DNA of 64,000 nt, taken from contig CANLVH010000001.1 of NCBI GenBank assembly GCA_947494545.1, positions 124,001 to 188,000 of the forward strand, read 5' to 3'. The position numbers were made by a program, and so were the translations under genes. This DNA is from an uncultured Mesonia sp. (GTDB taxonomy: Bacteria; Bacteroidota; Bacteroidia; Flavobacteriales; Flavobacteriaceae). Within the stretch, counting starts at the first letter, position 1, and every line of letters starts with the position of its first letter. Below are positions 52,149 to 60,999 of the stretch, piece by piece. A model generated the notes under the pieces. It ran no database searches, had not been told where the DNA came from, and worked only from the letters and a program-made list of their open reading frames with translations.

Positions 52149-53794
52149 TGAAGGCAAGATGTAAACATACTGCAGTTTTTGCCAATTATATATTTTGGTT
52201 GCCAATGCTTTGTCTTTTTTTTACAGGACAAATACTTTTTGCGCAACAAGTAAAGACAGAAGTAGATACCACTACTATAAAAATAGGCGAGCAAATAAAC
52301 TATTCCATAAAAATAACAGCAGACGCTTCTGCAGAAATAACTTTTCCCGAAAAAAAAGATTTTCTTCCTCTAGAAGCTTTTGAAATTTCGCCTACAGATA
52401 CGGTAAAAAATGCTTCAGATTATAGCTTTATGCGGCGTTATGCCTTAACCCAATTTGATTCTGGTTCGTACACAATTCCGCGGCAGCGTATACTTATTAA
52501 CAACCAAACTTTTTATGCAGATTCTTTGCAAGTAGAAGTAAGAAATGTAGCGGTAGATACTACCAAACAGAAATTATTTCCCATAAAACCCTCTGTAGAA
52601 GTAGAGAAACCTTTTCGGGTGCCAGCTTGGGTTTGGTATACTTTGGCAGCACTTTTGGTTCTTGGTTTACTTGCTTATTGGTTGCTAAAAACCCGTAAAA
52701 AAAGAAAAGAAGCCAAACGCCAATTGCCGCCGTACGAGCAAGCAAAAAAGACATTAGAAGAATTAGATAAAAGCCAAGCTTTAGAGCACGGCGAGGTAAA
52801 AAAATATTATTCGGTTTTAACCGAAGCGATACGAAGATATTTAGATAAAAAAGTAGACGGTCGCGCTTTAGAAAGTACCACAAACGAGCTGATTGCTTAT
52901 CTTAAAAATGCAAAAAACGAAAATAAACTGTATGTAAAAGATAGTCTGATTGGTAGCCTTACGGCGATTTTAAATCGGGCAGATTTAGCAAAATTTGCAG
53001 GAATAAAACCAGATAGGTTAACCGCCAAAGAAGATCGCAAAACAATAGAAGAGCATTTAGATTCTTTGCAACAAGCAATACCGGAGCCAACCGAAGAAGA
53101 CAAAGAAGAAGATGCGGCCGTTTTGGAAGAAAAACGCCGAAAAAGACGCAAAAAACAATGGATTGTTGCAGGGGTTTCCGGGGTTCTTGTTTTATTAGTT
53201 GCCGGCGGATTTTTTATTGGCGAAAAAGGTTTTAGTTATACCAAAGACTTAATTTTTGGGCATCCGTCTAAAGAATTATTGCAAGGCGATTGGATAACCA
53301 GTTCGTACGGTACGCCAAGTGTAGAAATTACTACCCCAAAAGTTTTAATACGCCAAGAATTAGATTCTATAATTCAAATTCCGCAGTTAAAACAAAAAGA
53401 CGCCAAAGTAACCAGTTTTGCTTTCGGACCTTTACTGGGTGATTTTCATATACAATTAAACACGGTAAGTTTTAAAAAAACTACCGAAGTAGATTTAAAT
53501 AAAACCATAGATAAAATTTACGAGTTTTTAGAAGATAAAGGTGCCAGCAATATTTTAATGAAAAACGAAGAATTTGTTACCCCGGAAGGCGCCGAAGGAA
53601 TTAAAGCTTTTGGTAGTTTTAGTTTAGAAAATCCGATTACCAAAGGTGCTATCCGTAAAGAATATGCTATTTTAAACTTTAGTGAAAAAGGCGGAATGGA
53701 GCAAATTATCTTGATTTATAATCAAAAAGACGCTTACGCGGAAGAAATGGTGGGGAGAATTGCCAATTCAGTAAAATTTAAAACCGACAACTAA
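52148..53794 (+). CDS. Bat operon membrane protein with DUF4381-like region
   Basis: This 548-residue protein has a signal sequence (about 1-33), a periplasmic beta-domain, a transmembrane helix (about 158-178) and a cytosolic helical region resembling DUF4381 (EVKKYYSVLTEAIRRYLDKKVDGR). A highly charged linker, a second helix (about 338-358) and a C-terminal alpha/beta region follow. In other bacteria the DUF4381 protein has one membrane helix, so this is a longer, two-helix form. It overlaps the DUF58 and batA genes by one base at each end. I do not recognise the C-terminal region. Confidence 0.75.
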   Translation: MKARCKHTAVFANYIFWLPMLCLFFTGQILFAQQVKTEVDTTTIKIGEQINYSIKITADASAEITFPEKKDFLPLEAFEISPTDTVKNASDYSFMRRYALTQFDSGSYTIPRQRILINNQTFYADSLQVEVRNVAVDTTKQKLFPIKPSVEVEKPFRVPAWVWYTLAALLVLGLLAYWLLKTRKKRKEAKRQLPPYEQAKKTLEELDKSQALEHGEVKKYYSVLTEAIRRYLDKKVDGRALESTTNELIAYLKNAKNENKLYVKDSLIGSLTAILNRADLAKFAGIKPDRLTAKEDRKTIEEHLDSLQQAIPEPTEEDKEEDAAVLEEKRRKRRKKQWIVAGVSGVLVLLVAGGFFIGEKGFSYTKDLIFGHPSKELLQGDWITSSYGTPSVEITTPKVLIRQELDSIIQIPQLKQKDAKVTSFAFGPLLGDFHIQLNTVSFKKTTEVDLNKTIDKIYEFLEDKGASNILMKNEEFVTPEGAEGIKAFGSFSLENPITKGAIRKEYAILNFSEKGGMEQIILIYNQKDAYAEEMVGRIANSVKFKTDN

Positions 53795-54813
53795 TGCTAG
53801 ACTTTAACAACATAACGTTTGAGCATCCGCAATGGTTTTGGCTATTTTTACTATTGCCGGTTTTAGTGGTTTGGTTTATTACAAAACGCCACAAACAAAC
53901 CCCCGAAGTTAAAATCTCGAGCATAAAAGGCTTTAAAGTAAAACAAGGCTTATTGCCTAAGTTACGTCCGGTTTTATGGGTTTTACAGCTTTTAGCTTTA
54001 AGCTTATTAATTTTGGCAATGACGCGCCCAAGAACCGTAGACGTAACCACGCAAACCAGCACTACGCAAGGTATAGATATTATGATGGCCATAGATGTTT
54101 CGGCAAGTATGCTGGCCAAAGATTTAGAACCAAATCGTTTAGAAGCTTTAAAAGAAGTAGCGGCAGATTTTATAGATGGCAGACCAAACGATAGGTTTGG
54201 CTTAGTGCTTTTTGCCGGCGAGAGCTTTACCAAAATACCTATTACCAGCGATAAATCTATTGTAAAAAACGGTTTGCGCGATATCAATTACGAAGATATT
54301 AGCGAGATTATAGAAAGTGGTACCGCTATAGGAATGGGTTTAGCAACTTCGGTAAACCGAATAAAAGACAGCGAGGCAGAAAGCAAAGTTATAATTTTGC
54401 TAACAGATGGTGTAAATAATGCCGGCGTTATAGATCCGCAAACCGCAATGGATTTAGCTATAGAATACGGCATAAAAACCTACACAATTGGTATTGGTAC
54501 AAATGGTATGGCGCTGAGTCCCGTGGCAATTACGCCAAATGGGCGTATAAGATACAGAAATGTGCAAGTAGAAATAGACGAAGCTTTACTGAAAGAAATT
54601 TCAGAAAAGACAAACGCACAATATTTTAGGGCCACAGATACAGATAAATTGCAAGCAATTTATGACGAGATAGACAAACTCGAAAAAAGCGATATAGAAG
54701 AATTTAAATATTATAATTATGACGAAAAATACAGACCGTTGGTTCTACTAGCCGGTTTGTTGCTTATAATACAAGTGGTTTTACGTTATACTATATTTAG
54801 AAGTTTTGTTTAA
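53794..54813 (+). CDS. batA: VWA domain protein BatA
   Basis: This 339-residue inner-membrane protein has two N-terminal helices (about 10-25 and 55-75), a von Willebrand A domain with metal site MMAIDVSASMLAKD (DxSxS) and VIILLTDGVNNAG, and a C-terminal helix (about 310-330). In Bacteroides, the Bat proteins contribute to aerotolerance. It follows a TAATG overlap and is three bases from batB, a paralogue. Confidence 0.92.
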   Translation: MLDFNNITFEHPQWFWLFLLLPVLVVWFITKRHKQTPEVKISSIKGFKVKQGLLPKLRPVLWVLQLLALSLLILAMTRPRTVDVTTQTSTTQGIDIMMAIDVSASMLAKDLEPNRLEALKEVAADFIDGRPNDRFGLVLFAGESFTKIPITSDKSIVKNGLRDINYEDISEIIESGTAIGMGLATSVNRIKDSEAESKVIILLTDGVNNAGVIDPQTAMDLAIEYGIKTYTIGIGTNGMALSPVAITPNGRIRYRNVQVEIDEALLKEISEKTNAQYFRATDTDKLQAIYDEIDKLEKSDIEEFKYYNYDEKYRPLVLLAGLLLIIQVVLRYTIFRSFV

Positions 54814-54816
54814 AAA

Positions 54817-55866
54817 ATGATTTTAGAGGAGAAAATATACTTTTGGTTGTTTCTGGTTTTACCAATTATTTTATTGGTATTTCTAGCAATGCTTTGGTGG
54901 AAAAAAAGCGCGCAGAAAAAATTTGCTTCCAAAAAATTATTGCAGCAACTAAGCCCTAATAAATCTAGATTTAAGCCTTGGGCAAAATTAACTTTGCTGT
55001 TTTTGGTCTTAAGTTGTTTAATTGTGGCTTTGGTAAATCCTATGGTGGGTTCTAAATTAGAAACCGTAAAACGCGAAGGCGTAGATATAGTTTTTGCTAT
55101 GGATGTTTCTAAATCTATGCTCGCAGAAGATATTGCGCCCAACCGATTAGAAAAATCAAAACAACTGGTTAACCAAATCATAAACAATTTAGCGTCAGAC
55201 AGAATTGGAGTTATTGCTTATGCCGGTAGCGCCTTTCCGCAATTGCCCATAACCACAGATTATGCTTCTGCCAAAGTATTTTTACAAGCTATGAATACAG
55301 ATATGGTTTCCAGCCAAGGTACGGCAATTTACGAAGCGATAGAATTAGCAAAAACCTTTTACGACAAGAAAGCAGAAACCAATAGGGTTTTGGTAATTCT
55401 TAGCGATGGCGAAGATCATGGCGGCAGATTAGAAGACATTACAAAAGAAGCTGCCAAAGAAGGAATAAAAATAATTGGTATTGGCGTAGGAACGCAAAAA
55501 GGTAAACCAATTCCCATAAAACAAAATGGCCGCACGGTTCGCTACAAAAAAGATAGAAACAATCAGACGGTAATAACAAAATTAGATCCTACTACCTTAA
55601 AAACCATAGCAGAAGAAAGCGATGGCAAGTACATTCACGGCGTAAATACACAAGAGGTAGTAAACCAAGTACAAGAAGTTTTAGAGAATATTGAGAAAAC
55701 AGAATTCGAAACTAAAAAGTTTGCAGATTATAAAGATCAATTTCAATGGTTTGTTGGGTTTGGCATACTTTTTCTAGTAATAAATATGTTTGTATTAGAA
55801 AGAAAGACAGCTTGGGTAAAACGCTTAGATTTATTCAACGAAAAGAGTAAAAATGAGAATAAATAA
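54817..55866 (+). CDS. batB: VWA domain protein BatB
   Basis: This 349-residue membrane VWA protein is closely parallel to BatA: helices at about 10-25 and 55-72, VFAMDVSKSMLAED as metal site, VLVILSDGEDHGG, and a C-terminal helix (about 312-330). It presumably pairs with BatA under MoxR control. Its end overlaps the batC start by 14 bases in another frame. Confidence 0.92.
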   Translation: MILEEKIYFWLFLVLPIILLVFLAMLWWKKSAQKKFASKKLLQQLSPNKSRFKPWAKLTLLFLVLSCLIVALVNPMVGSKLETVKREGVDIVFAMDVSKSMLAEDIAPNRLEKSKQLVNQIINNLASDRIGVIAYAGSAFPQLPITTDYASAKVFLQAMNTDMVSSQGTAIYEAIELAKTFYDKKAETNRVLVILSDGEDHGGRLEDITKEAAKEGIKIIGIGVGTQKGKPIPIKQNGRTVRYKKDRNNQTVITKLDPTTLKTIAEESDGKYIHGVNTQEVVNQVQEVLENIEKTEFETKKFADYKDQFQWFVGFGILFLVINMFVLERKTAWVKRLDLFNEKSKNENK

Positions 55867-56734
55867 ACATACATATTTTAAAATAGCTTTAATCGGCTTG
55901 TTTTTACTGAATTTTTCCGGAATGCTTTCCGCACAGGAAAAAGATACTAAAGCCACCAAAAAAGCTAAGGTTTTTATGGCTGAGGCCGAAGAAGCTCTGG
56001 CTAACAATAATTTTGCCTTAGCCGAAGCAAAATACCGCGAAGCAATTGCAAAAGATCCAAATTTGGCAGACGCCAATTATAATTTAGGCAATCTTTATTA
56101 TAAAAACAATATAGCAGAAGAATCTTCAGAACGTTTGCAAAAATCGGCAACGGTAGCACAAGAAAAAGCTTTAAAACACAAAGCTTTTCATAACCAGGGT
56201 AATGCTTTTATGGCGCAAAAAAACTATCAAAAAGCAGTAGAAGCCTATAAAAATGCTTTACGGAATAGACCATCTGACGATCAAACCCGTTATAATTTGG
56301 CAGTTGCAAAAGAAAAGCTGGAAAAAGAGAAGCAAAACCAAAAAGACAAAGATAAAAAAGACAAAAAAGACCAGCAGAATAAACAAGATAAAGACAAGCA
56401 AAACAAAGACGGAGAGCAAGACAAAAAAGATAAATCTGGCGACGGCGAGAATAAAGATAAAAACGAAAAGCCCAGCGATAAAGAAAATCAAAAAAACAAA
56501 AAAGATAAAGACAAGCAAGGCGATAAAGAAGATAAAAAACAACAACAGCCAGAACAGGAAAAAGATGGTAAAAACAAAGCAGACCAGCAACCACAACCCA
56601 GAAAAGGCGAGTTGTCTAAACAACAAATAAAAAATTTGTTGGAAGCGATGGAAAATCAAGAGAAAAAAATTCAGGATAAAATAAATGCTAAAAAAGCAAA
56701 AGGTCAAAAATCTAACGTAGAAAAAGATTGGTAG
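55853..56734 (+). CDS. batC: TPR protein BatC with long charged tail
   Basis: This 293-residue exported protein has a signal peptide (residues about 8-28, MLSAQ) and TPR repeats (about 35-155; NYNLGNLYYKNNIAEESSERL). A lysine-, aspartate- and glutamine-rich low-complexity stretch follows (about 155-245), then a helical end (LSKQQIKNLLEAMENQEKKI). The tail is probably disordered in the periplasm. It contains a decamer copy (56256-56265). It overlaps batB by 14 bases and touches batD. Confidence 0.88.
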   Translation: MRINKHTYFKIALIGLFLLNFSGMLSAQEKDTKATKKAKVFMAEAEEALANNNFALAEAKYREAIAKDPNLADANYNLGNLYYKNNIAEESSERLQKSATVAQEKALKHKAFHNQGNAFMAQKNYQKAVEAYKNALRNRPSDDQTRYNLAVAKEKLEKEKQNQKDKDKKDKKDQQNKQDKDKQNKDGEQDKKDKSGDGENKDKNEKPSDKENQKNKKDKDKQGDKEDKKQQQPEQEKDGKNKADQQPQPRKGELSKQQIKNLLEAMENQEKKIQDKINAKKAKGQKSNVEKDW

Positions 56735-58498
56735 ATGAAACGAAAGTTATTTATAACATGCATGTTTTTTTTGATCGGGGCTTTCGGATTTTCGCAAGTA
56801 AAATTTGAAGCCGAAGCAAGCCGTAAAAAATTAGGTATAAACGAGCGTTTACGCATCGACTTTATAATGAATAAAGATGGCGATAATTTTAAACCGCCGC
56901 AGTTTAATAATTTTCAGGTAGTTGGTGGTCCAAATCAATCTATCAGCTATAGTTATATGAACGGCCAAAAAACCTATCAGAAAAAATATTCTTATTTTTT
57001 AAAACCCTTCAGTAGAGGAAAATTTCAAATAGGCCAAGCAGAAATAACCGTAGACGGCGAAGTTTACAAAACCACGCCGCTAAATGTTGAGGTTGTGGCT
57101 GCCGTAGATAAACCTACAGATGGCAATAATGCAACATTAACAGCTGCAGAAAATATACATTTGGTAGCAGAGGTTTCTAACACTAACCCGTATTTAAATG
57201 AAGGTATAACCGTACAATATAAGTTATACGTAAGTCCGCGAATAAATGTTACCAACTGGCGACCAATAGACAATCCTAAATTCACCAATTTTTGGAGTCA
57301 GAATATAGATATCAGTCAACTAAATGTAAAAAACGGCACGTATAAAGGAGAACCTTATCGTTATGTAACTTTACGGAAAACGGTCTTGTATCCACAAAAA
57401 ACCGGCGAGTTAACCGTAGAACCTTTAACGCTTTCTGTCGCGGTAGATGTACCAACAGACAGGCGCGATATTTTTGGTAGAAGACTTTATGAAACCGTAG
57501 ATAAAACCATAGCCGCCAATAACCGCATAATAAACGTAAAAGAGCTGCCAGCACAAGATAGACCAGCAAATTTTACCGGCGCGGTAGGAAGTTTTGATTT
57601 TGAAGTAAACGTAAACAAAACAAAACTAAAAGCATCAGAATCTTTACAAGCCGAAGTGAAAGTTTCCGGAAACGGAAATTTAAAACTCTTTAGTTTGCCA
57701 AAATTAGAAACCCCGGCTTCTTTAGAAGTTTATGAGCCTGAACACATAGAAAAAGTTTCTACAAACTTGGGCGGTATGCGTGGCAGTATTTCTGATACCT
57801 ATACTATAATTCCGCAAAGCAAAGGAAAATATCCAATTAAAGGTTTAAACTTTTCTTATTTTGACCCGAATGCTAAAAGCTATAAAACACTTTCTTCGCA
57901 AGAAATTTTGTTAGAGGTTGAGGCAGCGCCGGGCTCGAGCAACAATCAATTAGCCGGAACAACTACTTCTGCTAAACAACCCGTTGTGGCAAAGGCAGAA
58001 CAGTTTAGGTATATAAAATTAGAACCCAATTTAAAACCCATTGGCAAGCATACATTTTTTAAAAGTACTTTGTATTGGGCGGGCTTAACCTTACCACTTT
58101 TATTGCTTCCTATAGTTGTTTTTTTGGGAAATAAACAAAAAGAAAAAGCCGGAGATGTAGAAGGCAAACGCGTAAAAAGAGCCAACAAATTGGCCAAGAA
58201 ATATTTGTCTAAAGCCAAAAATGCGTTGGGCAATAAAGATGCTTTTTATGTAGCGCTAGAAAAAGCCTTGCATAATTACTTACGAGCCAAATTGCATTTG
58301 CAAACCGCAGAAATGAGCAAAGACCGCATTGCAGAAATCTTAAAAGAAAAGAAGGTGGCGCAAGAAAACATTAACCAGTTTATAAGTTTGCTACAAAGTT
58401 GCGAATTGGCACGATATGCAGCCGCATCTTCTACAGAAATGCAGCAAGATTATGAGAAAGCAGTAAACGTTTTGGCAGAATTAGATAAACAACTTTAA
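56735..58498 (+). CDS. batD: BatD family protein
   Basis: This 587-residue protein has a signal peptide (1-19, FGFSQ), three or more immunoglobulin-like beta domains (KLGINERLRIDFIMNKDGDN; about 20-420) and one transmembrane helix (about 447-465, LPLLLLPIVVFLG). A cytosolic helical domain with ALEKALHNYLRAKLHL ends it. BatD is thought to scaffold BatA and BatB in the periplasm. Its ATG starts on the base after the batC stop codon. It carries a decamer copy (57369-57378). Confidence 0.92.
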   Translation: MKRKLFITCMFFLIGAFGFSQVKFEAEASRKKLGINERLRIDFIMNKDGDNFKPPQFNNFQVVGGPNQSISYSYMNGQKTYQKKYSYFLKPFSRGKFQIGQAEITVDGEVYKTTPLNVEVVAAVDKPTDGNNATLTAAENIHLVAEVSNTNPYLNEGITVQYKLYVSPRINVTNWRPIDNPKFTNFWSQNIDISQLNVKNGTYKGEPYRYVTLRKTVLYPQKTGELTVEPLTLSVAVDVPTDRRDIFGRRLYETVDKTIAANNRIINVKELPAQDRPANFTGAVGSFDFEVNVNKTKLKASESLQAEVKVSGNGNLKLFSLPKLETPASLEVYEPEHIEKVSTNLGGMRGSISDTYTIIPQSKGKYPIKGLNFSYFDPNAKSYKTLSSQEILLEVEAAPGSSNNQLAGTTTSAKQPVVAKAEQFRYIKLEPNLKPIGKHTFFKSTLYWAGLTLPLLLLPIVVFLGNKQKEKAGDVEGKRVKRANKLAKKYLSKAKNALGNKDAFYVALEKALHNYLRAKLHLQTAEMSKDRIAEILKEKKVAQENINQFISLLQSCELARYAAASSTEMQQDYEKAVNVLAELDKQL

Positions 58499-58500
58499 CC

Positions 58501-59259
58501 ATGAAAAAGATAATTTATTTCTGGCTTTTATTGTTGATGGCAAGCACGCCGCTTGCGGCGCAAAATGGCGAAAAACTATTTGAAGAAGCCACACAATTAT
58601 ATGCCGATGGTAAATTTGATCAAGCCATAGAAAAATACGAGCAAATTATAGAAAACGACCAAGTTTCTACCGCCGTTTACTATAATTTGGCCAACGCGCA
58701 TTATAAATTAAACCATATTGCGCCTAGCATTTATAACTACGAAAAAGCTTTGCAACTTTCGCCAAACGACGAAGATGTAAAAAACAATTTGGCATTTGCG
58801 CAAAATATGACCTTAGATGCCATAGAAAAAGTCCCGCAAACAGGTATTTCTAAAAGTTTTAAAAATGTAATTTCTTTTTTTGATTATGATAGTTGGGCGT
58901 GGCTAAGCATAGTCTTTTCCGTGTTATTTGCCGCTTCTGCTTTGTTGTACTATTTTGCCACTTCTACCGTAAAAAAACGCTTGTTTTTTATAACTGGTTT
59001 GGTGAGTATAATTTTTCTAATTGTGAGTGTTAGTTTTGCTTATTTGCAATTTGGCTGGCAACAATCTAAAGAATTTGCCATTATCTTTACGGAAGAAATA
59101 GCTGTAAAAGCAGAGCCAAACAGCAAAGCAGAAGAAGTTTTTACCTTGCACGAAGGCACAAAAGTAAAAGTTCTTGACAACTTTAATAACTATACAAAAA
59201 TAGAATTGGCAGATAAAAAACAAGGCTGGATGCCAGAAAAAGCTCTAAAAAAGTTGTAG
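58501..59259 (+). CDS. batE: BatE: TPR and SH3 domain protein
   Basis: This 252-residue protein has a signal peptide (1-20, LAAQ), TPR repeats (about 25-110; YYNLANAHYKLNHIAPSIYNY), two membrane helices (about 135-155 and 165-183) and a C-terminal bacterial SH3 domain (about 195-250, VKAEPNSKAEEVFTLHEGTKVKV). It ends the bat operon. A decamer copy lies in the gene (59085) and another 12 bases past its stop (59271). Confidence 0.9.
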   Translation: MKKIIYFWLLLLMASTPLAAQNGEKLFEEATQLYADGKFDQAIEKYEQIIENDQVSTAVYYNLANAHYKLNHIAPSIYNYEKALQLSPNDEDVKNNLAFAQNMTLDAIEKVPQTGISKSFKNVISFFDYDSWAWLSIVFSVLFAASALLYYFATSTVKKRLFFITGLVSIIFLIVSVSFAYLQFGWQQSKEFAIIFTEEIAVKAEPNSKAEEVFTLHEGTKVKVLDNFNNYTKIELADKKQGWMPEKALKKL

Positions 59260-59428
59260 GTCTATTTTTTCTTTACGGAATTTATCTTGCCTCGCAACTT
59301 GTTTTGCTAAAGCTTAAATTTTCCGAAGAGGATTCTTGCACAAATTTTTTTTGAAAAAACCGGCTATTTTAAAAAGTGTTTTCCAAAAAAAATGCACTTT
59401 TACATTCCGAAGAAAAAAGTAAAACAGT

Positions 59429-60067
59429 ATGGGACAACAATTTTACAAGCAAATTTTAGAAAACAACAAAAAATGGGTTGCTGAAAAACTGGAGAATGAT
59501 CCGGAATTTTTTAAACGGCTGGAAAACGGTCAAAAACCACCTTTACTGTGGATTGGTTGTGCCGACAGTCGCGTGCCGGCAAACCAAATTATAAACGCAC
59601 AACCGGGAGAAGTTTTTGTACATAGAAACATTGCCAATATGGTAATTCATACAGATATGAATATGTTGAGTGTATTAGATTTTGCCGTGAATGCGTTAAA
59701 GATAGAACACGTAATTGTTTGCGGCCATTATGGTTGTGGAGGCATAAAAGCAGCAATGGAAAACAAATCTATTGGTTTGATAGATAACTGGGTTAGGCAT
59801 ATAAAAGAAGTTTATAAAATGCACAAAAGCGAGTTAAACGCTATAGAAGATTTTAACAAGCGTTGGGATCGTTATGTAGAGCTAAATGTGCAAGAACAAG
59901 CCTTTGATTTGGCCGAAACCAGTATTGTACAAAACGCCTGGAACAACAACCAAAAACTTACTGTGCACGGTTGGGCTTATGGCGTAGGTACCGGTTTGGT
60001 AAACGATTTAAATGTGAGTTTGAGCAGTAACGAAGATTTAGAAGATGTTTCTAAGTTAGATTTTTAA
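59429..60067 (+). CDS. Beta-class carbonic anhydrase
   Basis: This 212-residue cytosolic zinc enzyme interconverts carbon dioxide and bicarbonate. The zinc ligands are Cys44, His100 and Cys103 with Asp46 and Arg48 (WIGCADSRVP and VCGHYGCGG). Length is normal. Its stop is two bases from the convergent cvpA stop. The gap before it (59260-59428) has a decamer at 59271 and an inverted repeat AAAAGTG/CACTTTT at 59372-59401. Confidence 0.95.
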   Translation: MGQQFYKQILENNKKWVAEKLENDPEFFKRLENGQKPPLLWIGCADSRVPANQIINAQPGEVFVHRNIANMVIHTDMNMLSVLDFAVNALKIEHVIVCGHYGCGGIKAAMENKSIGLIDNWVRHIKEVYKMHKSELNAIEDFNKRWDRYVELNVQEQAFDLAETSIVQNAWNNNQKLTVHGWAYGVGTGLVNDLNVSLSSNEDLEDVSKLDF

Positions 60068-60069
60068 AA

Positions 60070-60588
60070 TTACTTAGCGCTAAACAACTTATCTTTAGTT
60101 TGGTTTACTTCTTCTATAATTCCCGGTAAAACTATAGGAGCAATTTGTTTTATAGGAATATACAAAACAGATTGCTCTTGTTTTTCTTCCGTAAAGAAAT
60201 TATCATCGTCTAACCAGTTATTGGCAAACCAAATTAATATACTGCAAACCAAAGCCACTTTTGCCACTCCAAAAACTCCGCCTAGAATGCGGTTTACAAT
60301 TCCTAGAGCTAAAATATTAGCAAATTTGGTTAGGAGTTTTCCTAATATTAAAATACCTATAACTATTAAAAGAAAAGTAAGTGCATAGGCCAATAAACGA
60401 ATGTTTTCTGTTTGCCATTCTAAATTGTCTGCAAGCCAAGTTACCATTAGATGCGAGAAATAAATTGCACCGTAAACTCCGGCTATTATAGCTACAAGTG
60501 AGGCTACTTCTATTATAAAACCTTTTATAAAGCCACGTATTAGACCAAAGGCTAGAAGTACAACTAAGATAAGATCTATTACATTCAT
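60070..60588 (-). CDS. cvpA: CvpA family membrane protein
   Basis: This 172-residue protein has four predicted transmembrane helices and the CvpA pattern VIDLILVVLLAFGLIRGFIKGF at the N-terminus. CvpA is linked to colicin V production in E. coli and to envelope stress tolerance; its exact function is not known. A TATATTTG promoter box ends four bases before the ATG, so the mRNA probably has no leader. It contains a decamer copy (60187-60196). Confidence 0.9.
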   Translation of the reverse strand: MNVIDLILVVLLAFGLIRGFIKGFIIEVASLVAIIAGVYGAIYFSHLMVTWLADNLEWQTENIRLLAYALTFLLIVIGILILGKLLTKFANILALGIVNRILGGVFGVAKVALVCSILIWFANNWLDDDNFFTEEKQEQSVLYIPIKQIAPIVLPGIIEEVNQTKDKLFSAK

Positions 60589-60592
60589 ATTT

Positions 60593-60600
60593 CAAATATA
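60593..60600 (-). promoter_or_regulatory. -7 box of cvpA, leaderless spacing
   Basis: TATATTTG on the minus strand ends four bases before the cvpA ATG. With the usual start point 4-7 bases past the box, transcription would begin at or next to the start codon. The divergent box at 60625 has the same spacing. Confidence 0.5.
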
Positions 60601-60624
60601 CGTCAATTTCAAAAATCAAACTAT

Positions 60625-60632
60625 TATCTTTG
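60625..60632 (+). promoter_or_regulatory. -7 box of the 60637 gene, leaderless spacing
   Basis: TATCTTTG ends four bases before the ATG at 60637, the same as its divergent partner. No TTG is found at the normal -33 distance, so the upstream element may be degenerate or bound by an activator. Confidence 0.5.
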
Positions 60633-60636
60633 CAGT

Positions 60637-60993
60637 ATGGCAAGAGATGAAGAATTAAAACAACGTTGGGAAGTGCTATCGCAAAAACTGTCAGCACAGT
60701 TTGCAGATGGCGATATTTTAGAACTGGATGCTATTATTTATCTGGTTGGCGTGCAAGAATTAGGACAATTGCATAGAAAATTTAAAAAAGATCAAAAAAT
60801 AGATTTAATTCATATAGCTATTTGTAGGTTATTGGAGCCTTATGGCTACTATGAATTTGATTATTATGATGAAGAAGGTTGGCCGCATTATAAAACCTTA
60901 GACCAGTTACCGCATTTAAAAGCTGGCGAGCAAAGTATAATGATGAAAGAAGCTATTGTAAATTACTTTTTAGAAAAAGAATATATTTCTTAA
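60637..60993 (+). CDS. Conserved hypothetical protein, 118 residues
   Basis: This small, charged, soluble protein (MARDEELKQRWEVLSQKLSA) has no signal peptide or membrane helix. The central helices (AIIYLVGVQELGQLHRKF and DLIHIAICRLLEPYGYYEF) and the acidic DYYDEEGWPHY stretch have no function I know. The reading frame is supported by normal codon use and by a promoter box ahead of it. The ceramidase-like gene begins six bases after its stop, so they are co-transcribed. Confidence 0.75.
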   Translation: MARDEELKQRWEVLSQKLSAQFADGDILELDAIIYLVGVQELGQLHRKFKKDQKIDLIHIAICRLLEPYGYYEFDYYDEEGWPHYKTLDQLPHLKAGEQSIMMKEAIVNYFLEKEYIS

Positions 60994-60999
60994 ACTGAA

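Noticed and set aside
53778..54287. 169-residue minus-strand frame
   Set aside because: It is antisense to batA, whose VWA motifs are intact; a shadow frame.
56258..56707. 149-residue minus-strand frame, strongly hydrophobic
   Set aside because: It is the complement of the lysine- and aspartate-rich tail of batC, which yields Phe/Leu-rich nonsense on the other strand.
59372..59401. Inverted repeat AAAAGTG/CACTTTT before carbonic anhydrase as an operator
   Set aside because: The arms are short and AT-rich, and no regulator or promoter box is nearby, so chance is a good explanation.
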